Shown in pieces: positions 34,200 through 41,662 of a stretch of DNA of 64,000 nt. Under the pieces are notes generated by a model. The model saw nothing but the letters and a program-made list of their open reading frames with translations, was not told where the DNA came from and searched no databases. Origin of the DNA: Tunturiibacter empetritectus (GTDB lineage Bacteria; Acidobacteriota; Terriglobia; Terriglobales; Acidobacteriaceae); assembly GCF_014201375.1 (NCBI RefSeq), contig NZ_JACHDZ010000001.1, forward strand, positions 661,206-725,205. Direction: 5' to 3'. Every line of letters begins with the position of its first letter. Positions within the stretch are counted from its first letter, which is position 1. A program made the translations under genes and the position numbers.

Positions 34200-36152
34200 A
34201 TGGCGGATGGTGTACGTAGTGCGGAGTTGGCATCTGTTGCAGGCTATGCTGCGGCCGACCGGTTGTTTGACGGCGGAACGGTACTGTGCGACGGAGCCAT
34301 GGGCACGATGCTCTACGCGCGGGGCGTCTTCATCAATCGCTGTTACGACGAGCTGAACCTCTCGCAGCCGGAGCTGGTGCGCGAGATTCATAACGAGTAC
34401 CTGCAGGCGGGTGCGGAGGTCGTCGAGACCAACACCTTTGGCGGCAACAGGTTTCGCCTCGGCCTGCACGGGCTGCAGGATCAGGTGCACGCGATCAACG
34501 TGGCCGGCGTCAAGCTGGCGCGGGAGTGCGTGACCCAGATTCAGGAGAAGCAGGCCTGCGAGGCGTTTGTGGCTGGCTCGATCGGGCCCCTGGGCGTAAG
34601 GCTGGAGCCGCTGGGCAAGGTCGGCCTCGAGGAGGCGCAGGATGCCTTTGCCGAGCAGATCCGCGCCATGGTCGAAGGCGGCCCCGGCGTGGGCGTGGAT
34701 CTGCTGATCGTCGAGACGATGACCTCGCTGACCGAGGCCGGGCAGGCGATTCTGGCAGCGCGGCGCGTCGCCCCGGGAGTTCGCGTCGTGGTGATGATGA
34801 CCGTCGATGAAGACGGCAACTGCCTGGACGGGGCCTCGGCCGAGACCGCCGCCATCAAGCTGACCGAGTGGGGCGCTGATGCCATTGGCTGCAACTGCAG
34901 CGCTGGCCCGGCGACGGTGTTGAGCGTGATTGAGCGCATGCGCCCGCTGACTCCACTGCCGCTGGCCGCGATGCCGAACGCGGGAATTCCGCGCGCCGTC
35001 GAGGGGCGCACCATCTATCTCACCTCGCCCGAGTACATGGCCAGCTTTACCCGCAAGCTGGTGAAGGCCGGCGCGAGCATCGTTGGCGGATGCTGCGGAA
35101 CCACGCCAAGCTACACGCGGGCCATGAAGAGTTCCCTGCGTGCGCTCGACGCGATGGAGAGCGGTGTCGAGGTGATGCAGCGCGACCCAACCGGCAAGGC
35201 CACCACCATGAAGGAGAGCAAGGTTTCGCCGCCACCGCTGGCCGAACGATCGAAGATTGGCTCGATGGTTGCGGCCGGCGAGTTCGTCACGATGGTCGAG
35301 ATCGTGCCGCCGAAGGGTATCGACTGCAGCAAGGAGCTTGATGGCGCGACGCAGCTGCATCGGCTGGGCGTTGATGCCATCAACGTGCCCGACTCGCCGC
35401 GGGCCAGTGCGAGGATGAGCGCGCAGAGCCTGTGCGTGCAGATCCAGCAGCACGTCGGCATCGAGACGATTCTTCACTACACCTGCCGCGACCGGAACGT
35501 GCTGAGCATCCAGAGCGATCTGCTGGGCGCGTCCTCGATCGGGCTGAAGAATATCCTCTGCCTCACCGGCGATCCGCCGAAGCTGGGCAACTATCCCAAT
35601 GCGACCGCGGTCTTCGATGTCGATGCGATCGGGCTGGTCAATATAGTGCACAACCTGAACTACGGACTCGACATCGGCAACAACTCGATCGGAGGGTCTA
35701 CTGGCTTCTCCATCGCGGTAGCGGCGAACCCTGGCGTGCAGGATATGGATCAGGAGGTCCGCCGGTTTGCGTTCAAAGTAGAGGCTGGTGCGGAGTATGC
35801 CATCACGCAGCCGGTCTTCGACATTCGCGTGCTCGAAGAGTTTCTGCGCAGGATCGAAGGCTTCCGCATTCCGGTGATCGCCGGCATCTGGCCGTTGACC
35901 AGCCTGCGCAACGCAGAGTTTATGAAGAACGATCTGCGCGTCAGCATGCCGGACGAGATTATGGCGAGGATGGCGGTGGCGACTACTCCCGAAGCCGGAC
36001 GAGCCGAGGGTGTCAAGATCGCCCGGGAGATGCTCGCAGAGACAAGGTCGATGGTCCAAGGAGTCCAGGTGAGTGCGCCGTTTGGACGCTACGGCGTCGC
36101 CGCGGACGTGCTGGGACTGAGTGGGGATGACGAGGAAGGTCTGGTCGCATAA
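34200..36152 (+). CDS. Bifunctional homocysteine S-methyltransferase / 5,10-methylenetetrahydrofolate reductase
   Basis: 650 residues from the ATG at 34200 with GGAG six bases upstream. Residues ~20-320 are a homocysteine methyltransferase: 'DGAMGTMLYARGVFINRCYDELN', 'NTFGGNRFRL', zinc ligands Cys in GCNCSAGP (~230) and CC in GGCCGTTP (~295). Residues ~360-640 are MetF-like: 'EIVPPKGID', 'HYTCRDRN', 'NILCLTGDPPKLGNYP', 'FAFKVEAGAEYAITQPVFD'. This is the YitJ-type fusion, which makes methyl-THF and passes methyl to homocysteine for methionine. The gene overlaps xseB by one base. Confidence 0.93.
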   Translation: MADGVRSAELASVAGYAAADRLFDGGTVLCDGAMGTMLYARGVFINRCYDELNLSQPELVREIHNEYLQAGAEVVETNTFGGNRFRLGLHGLQDQVHAINVAGVKLARECVTQIQEKQACEAFVAGSIGPLGVRLEPLGKVGLEEAQDAFAEQIRAMVEGGPGVGVDLLIVETMTSLTEAGQAILAARRVAPGVRVVVMMTVDEDGNCLDGASAETAAIKLTEWGADAIGCNCSAGPATVLSVIERMRPLTPLPLAAMPNAGIPRAVEGRTIYLTSPEYMASFTRKLVKAGASIVGGCCGTTPSYTRAMKSSLRALDAMESGVEVMQRDPTGKATTMKESKVSPPPLAERSKIGSMVAAGEFVTMVEIVPPKGIDCSKELDGATQLHRLGVDAINVPDSPRASARMSAQSLCVQIQQHVGIETILHYTCRDRNVLSIQSDLLGASSIGLKNILCLTGDPPKLGNYPNATAVFDVDAIGLVNIVHNLNYGLDIGNNSIGGSTGFSIAVAANPGVQDMDQEVRRFAFKVEAGAEYAITQPVFDIRVLEEFLRRIEGFRIPVIAGIWPLTSLRNAEFMKNDLRVSMPDEIMARMAVATTPEAGRAEGVKIAREMLAETRSMVQGVQVSAPFGRYGVAADVLGLSGDDEEGLVA

Positions 36153-36388
36153 TGGCAAACTTTGAAGAGCAGTTAACAGCGTTGGAGAGTGTGGTCGAAA
36201 AGCTGGAACGCGGAGATCTCTCGCTCGACGACTCGGTGCATCTGTTCGAAGAGGGCCTGAAGCTCTCGAACGCCTGCAAAAAGGAGCTGGAAGCCGCAGA
36301 AGGCAGAATCCAGGTGCTTGTCGAACAGGGCAGAAATGCAATGCGGGTGGTGGACTTGGATGTAGAGAAAGATGCTAAAACAGGGTGA
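36152..36388 (+). CDS. xseB: Exodeoxyribonuclease VII small subunit
   Basis: 78 residues. 'FEEQLTALESVVEKLERGDLSLDDSVHLFEEGLKLSNACKKEL' is the full XseB two-helix signature, which coats the XseA catalytic subunit. The ATG shares its A with the upstream TAA. xseA is not in the window. The C-terminal ~15 residues are variable. Confidence 0.92.
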   Translation: MANFEEQLTALESVVEKLERGDLSLDDSVHLFEEGLKLSNACKKELEAAEGRIQVLVEQGRNAMRVVDLDVEKDAKTG

Positions 36389-36409
36389 GGACGGGGAGTA
36401 GATTTCGAT

Positions 36410-36532
36410 ATGAAACGAGACATCGACAAGCTGGCGGATCGGCTCGTGGAACGCGGAAGAGAAGGTATTGCCGCGGAGAAGAAGATGCTCGAATGGAAGA
36501 TCGCGGAGAGCAAACAACAGCCCGCGAAATAA
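36410..36532 (+). CDS. Possible 40-residue basic/helical protein
   Basis: MKRDIDKLADRLVERG...LEWKIAESKQQPAK: 40 residues, mostly helix-forming Lys/Glu/Leu, starting 22 bases after xseB. GGGGAG lies ~11 bases before the ATG, which is a little far. No membrane segment. The charged amphipathic pattern and operon position argue for translation; no family is recognised. Confidence 0.45.
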   Translation: MKRDIDKLADRLVERGREGIAAEKKMLEWKIAESKQQPAK

Positions 36533-36558
36533 GAGCCGCAACGCGGAGTTTCTGCGAG

Positions 36559-37098
36559 CTAGTGTCTGATTTCGACGGCTGTTCCCACGGGAACTAATTT
36601 CCAGACTTCGTCGATCTCGGAGTCTGTGACTGCTATACAACCATCAGTCCAGTCAATTGTGTGCTGGAGTGACCCGAGCCAGCTTAACCCATTTTGAATC
36701 CCGTGAATCATGATGAGTCCACCAGGATTCACGTCTGCGGTTTGAGCACGCTTGCGATCGTCGGCATTGGGATAGGAGATGTGCAGGGCACGATGGAAGC
36801 GGCTCTGAGCATTTTTGCTGTCGATGATGTAAAAGCCTTCAGGCGTTTCATGATCACCCTCGTGTTGCTTCGGGCCACCAGACCCTTTGCCGATCGCAAC
36901 CTTATAGGTCTTGAGCACAGTGTTGTTAGTGAGCAAGATCATTGTGTGCTTTGATTTGAGGATCAAAATATGATCAGCATGTAAATCTGTTGCTGGAACA
37001 GCAGACGTCGTAGCACATCCAAGGGCGAAAAGAAGTGGGAAGAGGATGCGGTTTGGCTGGAGGAAGCGTGTCAATAATTGGGGCATGACCTTAGCCAC
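36559..37098 (-). CDS. L,D-transpeptidase family lipoprotein (YkuD)
   Basis: 179 residues with a signal peptide and a possible lipobox LGC (Cys28). The YkuD core includes 'LTNNTVLKTYKVAIGKG', 'HETPEGFYIIDSKNAQS', 'GGLIMIHGIQNG' with catalytic His, and 'DWTDGCIAVTDSEIDEVW' with the catalytic Cys (the usual SxGC is TDGC). It should form or exchange meso-DAP cross-links, or attach proteins, in the periplasm. Its stop lies four bases from the minus-strand-neighbour polyprenyl synthase region, and it ends facing the short plus-strand frame. Confidence 0.88.
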   Translation of the reverse strand: MAKVMPQLLTRFLQPNRILFPLLFALGCATTSAVPATDLHADHILILKSKHTMILLTNNTVLKTYKVAIGKGSGGPKQHEGDHETPEGFYIIDSKNAQSRFHRALHISYPNADDRKRAQTADVNPGGLIMIHGIQNGLSWLGSLQHTIDWTDGCIAVTDSEIDEVWKLVPVGTAVEIRH

Positions 37099-37101
37099 GC
37101 G

Positions 37102-38106
37102 CTATCGGTCACGGGTGGTGACGAAGCCGGGCACCCACAGCAGGGCGCGCTTGGCCTCGGAGTCGGGCAGGTCGGCTATGGTGAGGCGGGCTGCTTCGGC
37201 GTAGGCGCAGGCCGTGTCCATGGCGTAGTCGAGGGAGCTGTGGCGCTGCAGAATCTCAAGGATCTGCGGGTGGGAGACACGGGCGAAGCTGCGGTCGGCG
37301 AGGACGGTGCGGATGGCCTCGCGGTCGGCCCCTGTGCCGCGCTCAAGCGCGTGGATGACGGCGAGTGTGGCTTTGCCTTCGCGCAGGTCCGAGGCGACTG
37401 GCTTGCCGAGAACATCTTCGGCGGCAGTCAGGTCCAAAACGTCGTCGACGATCTGGAAGGCGAGGCCCAGGTTGCGGCCGTACTCGCCCAGCTGAGCCTC
37501 AAGCTCCTCCGGGTCGCCGAAGCCGTGAGCCGGCGTAATCGCCGCGCCAAGCTGCATCGAAACCTTGAAGAGGCAGGCCGTCTTGCGGAAGATGAGGTCG
37601 AAGTACTCCTCTTCATTGATGAGGTGGCCGAGCTTTTCAATCTGGAGCAACTCGCCCTCGACCATCTGCTGGGTAAGCGAGATCAGCAGCTCGAGGACGC
37701 GAAAGTTCCGCTCCTCGAGGGCCGCCGAGAAGGACTGCATGTAGAGCCAGTCGCCCGCGAGAACGCATTTCGCATTGCCCCAGGTGGTGTTCGAAGAGGG
37801 ACGCCCACGGCGCGTGTCGGCCTCGTCGATGATGTCGTCGTGAACCAGGGTCGCAGTGTGGAGCATCTCAACGACCGCGCCCAGGCGGATGCGGCTCTCG
37901 CTGGTGCAGCCCAGAGCTTTGGCCGAGAGAAGCAGCAGCAATGGCCGGATGCGCTTGCCGCCGCCCGCGATAAGGTACCGCGCAATGTCGGTGACGACCT
38001 CGACGTCGGAGGCGGATTGCCGGGAGAACTCCTGCTCGATGGCGGCTAGATCGTCACGGAGGAGGTCGAACACCTCGGCTGCGGTCGCGATGGAGAGCGT
38101 GCTCAC
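37102..38106 (-). CDS. Polyprenyl diphosphate synthase (octaprenyl-type)
   Basis: 334 residues. The trans-prenyltransferase motifs are complete: 'GGGKRIRPLLLLLSAKALG', first Asp-rich motif 'LVHDDIIDEADTRRGRPS', and second 'GLAFQIVDDVLDLTAAEDVLGKP'. It condenses isopentenyl diphosphate units to make a long-chain quinone side chain. The residues before the first Asp-rich motif (AVVEMLHTATLVHDD) have small side chains in keeping with long products; the exact chain length is not predictable by eye. Gene symbols such as ispB or hepT would be guesses. It lies upstream of the L,D-transpeptidase gene with a 3-base gap. Confidence 0.92.
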   Translation of the reverse strand: MSTLSIATAAEVFDLLRDDLAAIEQEFSRQSASDVEVVTDIARYLIAGGGKRIRPLLLLLSAKALGCTSESRIRLGAVVEMLHTATLVHDDIIDEADTRRGRPSSNTTWGNAKCVLAGDWLYMQSFSAALEERNFRVLELLISLTQQMVEGELLQIEKLGHLINEEEYFDLIFRKTACLFKVSMQLGAAITPAHGFGDPEELEAQLGEYGRNLGLAFQIVDDVLDLTAAEDVLGKPVASDLREGKATLAVIHALERGTGADREAIRTVLADRSFARVSHPQILEILQRHSSLDYAMDTACAYAEAARLTIADLPDSEAKRALLWVPGFVTTRDR

Positions 38107-38246
38107 TTACTTGTCAGAGTATCAGGATGTGGATTTGGCTTCAGGTCAGGCTCGAAAAAGTAAGTCAGAATTTTGATCCAGACAAAGGCTTGGAGAGGCG
38201 GCAGCCAGGAACCAGGCCCTCTGCCGCCTTGGGGTTAGGTCGCAGG

Positions 38247-38747
38247 TCAGTTGGAGCGGAAGTTGGTGAACTGCAGCTCGACGCCGATATCCTTGCCCTT
38301 CAGCAGCGCCATCACCTCCTGCAGAACGTCGCGGTCTTTGCTGACGACGCGGACGGTGTCGCCCTGTATGCTGGCCTGCGCCTTCTTCTTCGAGTCCTTG
38401 ATCGCCGCGACGATGATCTTCGCCTTCTCCGACGGAATCCCCTGTACCAGCTTGATCTTCTGCCGCACGCTCGAGTTCGCCGCCGGCTCGATCTTCTCGA
38501 ACTCCAGGTTCTTCAGCGACACGCCGCGTTTCACCAGCTTCTGCGAGAGGATCTCCGTCACCGCCTGCAGCTTGTACTCGTCCTGCGACGCAAGCTGAAT
38601 CGTATCCGTCCCCTCAAGCTCGATCTTCGACTTCGAGTCTTTGAGGTCGAACCGCGCATGAACCTCCTTCGAGGCCTGATCGATCGCGTTCTTCACTTCC
38701 TGAATCTCTACCTTGCTCACTACGTCGAAGCTGTTATCGGATGCCAT
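38247..38747 (-). CDS. yajQ: YajQ-family nucleotide-binding protein
   Basis: 166 residues. 'DNSFDVVSKVEIQEVKNAIDQASKEVHARFDLKDS' and 'IIVAAIKDSKKKAQASIQGDTVRVVSKDRDVLQEVMALLK' are the family blocks. Xanthomonas members bind cyclic di-GMP and act as regulators; others bind nucleic acids. It is a cytoplasmic single gene, with ribosome site AAGGAATA before the ATG. Standard length. Confidence 0.92.
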   Translation of the reverse strand: MASDNSFDVVSKVEIQEVKNAIDQASKEVHARFDLKDSKSKIELEGTDTIQLASQDEYKLQAVTEILSQKLVKRGVSLKNLEFEKIEPAANSSVRQKIKLVQGIPSEKAKIIVAAIKDSKKKAQASIQGDTVRVVSKDRDVLQEVMALLKGKDIGVELQFTNFRSN

Positions 38748-38804
38748 GGCTATATTCCTTCGTCTGTAACTTTGTCGCTATCTATTATGTCAGCGCTCGA
38801 CAGT

Positions 38805-39668
38805 TTAGCGCGTCGTGGGGAAGAGATTTTTGAAGTTCGCCGTCGTCAGCGCGGCAAGCTCCTCTGTTGAGATGCCGCGAAGCTCCGCCAGGGCTGCCGC
38901 CGTATGGACGACCAGGGCAGGTTCGTTGCGTTGGCCACGCAGCGGGATCGGCGCAAGAAACGGCGCATCCGTCTCCACCAGGATGCGATCGGCAGGAGCG
39001 GCCACAGCCGCGTCGCGAATCCCCTGCGCCTTCGGGTAGGTCAGGTTCCCAGCAAAAGAAAGATGAAAGCCCGCAGCAAGCGACCGTTCCGCTTGGTCGA
39101 CAGTGCCCGAGAAACAATGCATGATCCCCCCCAGCCCATGCGGCGTCCAATGCTCATCGATCAGCGCGAGCAGGTCCTCCCAGGCGTCGGCGCTGCCGTA
39201 CTTCTCTTTGGCCTGCGGGGTGGCGAGTTCGCTCGTCCGGCAGTGGATCAGGATCGGCTTGCGCAACTTCGCCGCCACTCGCATCTGGGCGATAAAAGCC
39301 TGCTTCTGCGTGGCAATGTCGGGATTGTCGAAGTGGTAGTAGTCGAGCCCGATCTCGCCGACAGCGATGCACCGTTCCTGCGCACCCAGGGCGGCCAGCT
39401 TTTCGAGCGCCTCCACCGTAGCGTGCGCCGCCTCCTGCGGATGAATCCCGGCGCTGGCATAAACCTGAGGATAGCCTTGCGGAAGCCCAGCGTCCGTGGT
39501 CGAATTAGCAATCTCAAGCGCCTGCTGCATCGTAGCCGGGCCATCGCCGATGCCGATCGCGAGAACCGTATGGACCCCCGCAGCGTAGGCGCGGCGCAGC
39601 ACCTCATCGCGCTCCGTCGGAGTTTCGTTGTAGAAGTCAAGGTGGGCGTGGGAGTCGATCAGAGCCAT
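38805..39668 (-). CDS. TatD-family metal-dependent DNase
   Basis: 287 residues. Metal ligands appear in order: 'LIDSHAHLDFY', 'AVGEIGLDYYHFDNPD', 'ILIHCRTS', 'GIMHCFSGT' and 'ILVETDAPFLAPIPLRGQRNEP'. The fold is an amidohydrolase TIM barrel with 3'-5' exonuclease or deoxyribonuclease activity in known homologues. In many genomes tatD follows metG; here metG is 2 kb away with an inserted cupin and two PEP-CTERM genes. Confidence 0.92.
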   Translation of the reverse strand: MALIDSHAHLDFYNETPTERDEVLRRAYAAGVHTVLAIGIGDGPATMQQALEIANSTTDAGLPQGYPQVYASAGIHPQEAAHATVEALEKLAALGAQERCIAVGEIGLDYYHFDNPDIATQKQAFIAQMRVAAKLRKPILIHCRTSELATPQAKEKYGSADAWEDLLALIDEHWTPHGLGGIMHCFSGTVDQAERSLAAGFHLSFAGNLTYPKAQGIRDAAVAAPADRILVETDAPFLAPIPLRGQRNEPALVVHTAAALAELRGISTEELAALTTANFKNLFPTTR

Positions 39669-39778
39669 CTCTTTCAGGGTACCCCATCAGCGTGATCCAT
39701 GAGCCTGCCAGAAAAGCCGCGAAGACGCAGCAAACGGAAGGCGTGACGGGTATAGTTCGGACCGCGTAATATGTCGGC

Positions 39779-40267
39779 ATGAACAACCTAACACGGCGTG
39801 ATCTTTGTGTAGCCCTCTCGGCCTTTGCGGCGATGGGCGGCTTAGTGGCCGAAGGCCAAAGCAACGCGTCTCCAGAGACCCAAAGCAGCACCGACGCGGC
39901 AGCCCCGGTGCTGGCTCACTCCGAGATCTTCGCCTTCGACAAACTGCCCGTCCATGCTTCGGCCAATGGCGGCGCAAGCCGTGCGGTCATTCAGGGTCGG
40001 CTGGCCACGGGCGAGTTCGTCGAGGTGCACGAGACCGCGCTGCCTCCCGGCCAGATGCCGCACCAGCCCCATCGCCACACCCACTCCGAGTTCCTGATGA
40101 TTCGCGAGGGCAGGCTCGAGGTCACCAGCGACGGCAAGACCGGCATCGTCGAACCCGGCGGCATCATCTTCACCGCGTCGGGTGTGCTGCATGGGTTAAA
40201 GAACGTCGGCGACGTGATGGCAAACTACTTCGTCGTCGCCATCGGCGTGCAGAAGGCCATCACCTAG
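39779..40267 (+). CDS. Exported cupin-domain protein
   Basis: 162 residues with a twin-arginine signal (R6-R7, 'LTRRDLCVALSAFAAMGG'). The cupin motif 1 is 'ALPPGQMPHQPHRHTHSEFLMIREG' (metal His cluster and Glu) and motif 2 is 'GIIFTASGVLHGLKNVGD'. It is a single-domain beta-barrel, probably metal-binding in the periplasm; substrate unknown. It lies between tatD and the PEP-CTERM pair and is divergent from tatD. Confidence 0.85.
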   Translation: MNNLTRRDLCVALSAFAAMGGLVAEGQSNASPETQSSTDAAAPVLAHSEIFAFDKLPVHASANGGASRAVIQGRLATGEFVEVHETALPPGQMPHQPHRHTHSEFLMIREGRLEVTSDGKTGIVEPGGIIFTASGVLHGLKNVGDVMANYFVVAIGVQKAIT

Positions 40268-40283
40268 CGGAGTCAAACTCCTT

Positions 40284-40838
40284 TTACGATAGCCGCCGCT
40301 TCCGGGTACGCGCGAACTCGATAAGGCCAGCAAGACCCGTTCCAAACAGAGCCAGGGTCGAGGGCTCAGGCGTCGGCGCAGTGGTCTCTGGCGTGATGGT
40401 CAAGCTATAGGGGAGCGGGGGAGCAAGAGCGCCCTCAGAAAAAACACCATAGGTTCCCGGAACGAAGGTTGGATCTTCCCCGTTGAGAACAAAAAGTGTC
40501 GGGCCAAAGTACCTGAGGGAAGACTGCGGCGTTGGGTGCAGATAGAACCCTCCTCCAGCCCGTCCGGTTAGGAACGTGAGTTCTTCGTCCGTTGTGACGC
40601 CATTGAAAGTGACCGGAGCGAATGCGTTGAAGGAGAGCAGATATTGCGGAACGCAAGACGGAGAACTGGGCGGGCAGTTGTTTCCACTGCCCGGGGGAGA
40701 GGCGGGAAGGGAAAAGGTGATGACGTTGCTATTCCCGTAAATGCCGGTCAGGACAAAGTCGTCGATGGCATCGGCATGAGCGGCTGAGGGCAGAACGAAG
40801 GCAGAGCAGAGAAGCAAGGGGAAGACGAAGTTTCTCAT
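40284..40838 (-). CDS. PEP-CTERM sorting domain protein
   Basis: 184 residues from the ATG at 40838 (GGAAG upstream). Sec signal ending near AAHA (residue ~22), a beta-rich middle, and C-terminal sorting tail 'APTPEPSTLALFGTGLAGLIEFARTRKRRLS': PEP motif, hydrophobic helix, basic cluster. Such tails are recognised by an exosortase that attaches or releases the protein at the envelope; no exosortase gene is in the window. 'CPPSSPSC' suggests a disulphide. It is one of a tandem pair with the broken gene just upstream at 40902. Confidence 0.85.
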   Translation of the reverse strand: MRNFVFPLLLCSAFVLPSAAHADAIDDFVLTGIYGNSNVITFSLPASPPGSGNNCPPSSPSCVPQYLLSFNAFAPVTFNGVTTDEELTFLTGRAGGGFYLHPTPQSSLRYFGPTLFVLNGEDPTFVPGTYGVFSEGALAPPLPYSLTITPETTAPTPEPSTLALFGTGLAGLIEFARTRKRRLS

Positions 40839-40901
40839 GGGTGAGAGCTTCCTTTCATTGACTGCGAAATTTACGAACAAGAAATGCGACCGCCCTGCTG
40901 A

Positions 40902-41437
40902 CTACGCTCGGCGATATCTGGATTGCGCAAATCGGATGAGGCCGACAAGACCTGTTCCGAACAGAGCCAGTGTCGAGGGTTCAGGCGTCGGCGCGGTCGT
41001 CTCCGGCGAAATGGTGAGGACGTAGTCGAGCACGCCCCCCTTGAGGGAAAACGCATCCAGGTCGAAGGTTCCGGTCAGGAAGGTAGGATTGGCGGCGTCA
41101 GGCGTGAAGAGCGTTGCGCCAAAGAGTCTTCCAGGGTTCAGCCCAAGACTCAAGCCCCTCCAAAGCGCTCAGTCGGAAACGCAAGGCTTTCCACGCTCGT
41201 GATGCCGTTCGCAGTGACAGGAGCCGAGAGGTAAAAGGCTGTCTCAGATCCCGGCAGGCAGGAGGGGCTGAAGGGGGGGCAGGTGCTCTCATTGCCTGGC
41301 GGCGAGGCTGGCAGAGAGAAGGTGATGTCGAGGCCGTTGCCGGTAAGGACGAAGTTGTCGATAGCATCGGCGCGGGCGGTTAAAGGCTGAACGAGGGCAG
41401 AGGCAAGCAAAACAAGTGGGAAGACAATCTTTCTCAT
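40902..41437 (-). pseudogene. PEP-CTERM protein paralogue, frameshifted in a G run
   Basis: The ATG at 41437 opens 'MRKIVFPLVLLASALVQPLTARADAIDNFVLTG', matching the neighbour, until a TGA at 41150-41152 just after 'PTERFGGA'. From there a different frame carries the rest of the protein: 'GLNPGRLFGATLFTPDAANPTF...TAPTPEPSTLALFGTGLVGLIRFAQSRYRRA'. One extra G in the GGAGGGG run at about 41155 (minus strand) restores one intact frame with GGG, as in the paralogue. It is a recent mutation, a phase-variable switch or a sequencing error; the sequence alone cannot tell. C-terminal coding region is nearly identical to the neighbour's. Confidence 0.85.
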
Positions 41438-41586
41438 GAGTGAGAGCTTCCTTCCGTTGAAGCAGCCGAATTTACGCCTCAAGAATGCGTCTGCAGGAAA
41501 CAAGTGTCAAGCAGATTCGCCCGGCAGCGAGCAAAAGAACGGAAAAAGCACTTCTTGCGGTCATCGGCAATCGGAGACGGAGACTC

Positions 41587-41651
41587 CACGCGAAGCGGTA
41601 TACAAGTCACGAAGTGACCGCCGCCCGCGCAGGGCGCCCGTCCGGCAGGAC
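41587..41651. repeat. Partial palindromic element, copy D
   Basis: CCACGCGAAGCGGTATACAAG, TCACGAAGTGA and GGGCGCCCGTCCGGCAGGAC correspond to the right half of the copy at 6219. The left arm and central hairpins are missing. It ends 12 bases beyond the metG stop codon (metG reads on the minus strand). Confidence 0.8.
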
Positions 41652-41662
41652 CGGTCCTGCGA

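Noticed and set aside
34170..36341. Long 723-codon antisense frame over the methyltransferase/reductase gene
   Set aside because: It mirrors the G+C-rich third-codon pattern of the real gene, is rich in Arg/His/Gln/Leu, and has no recognisable domain.
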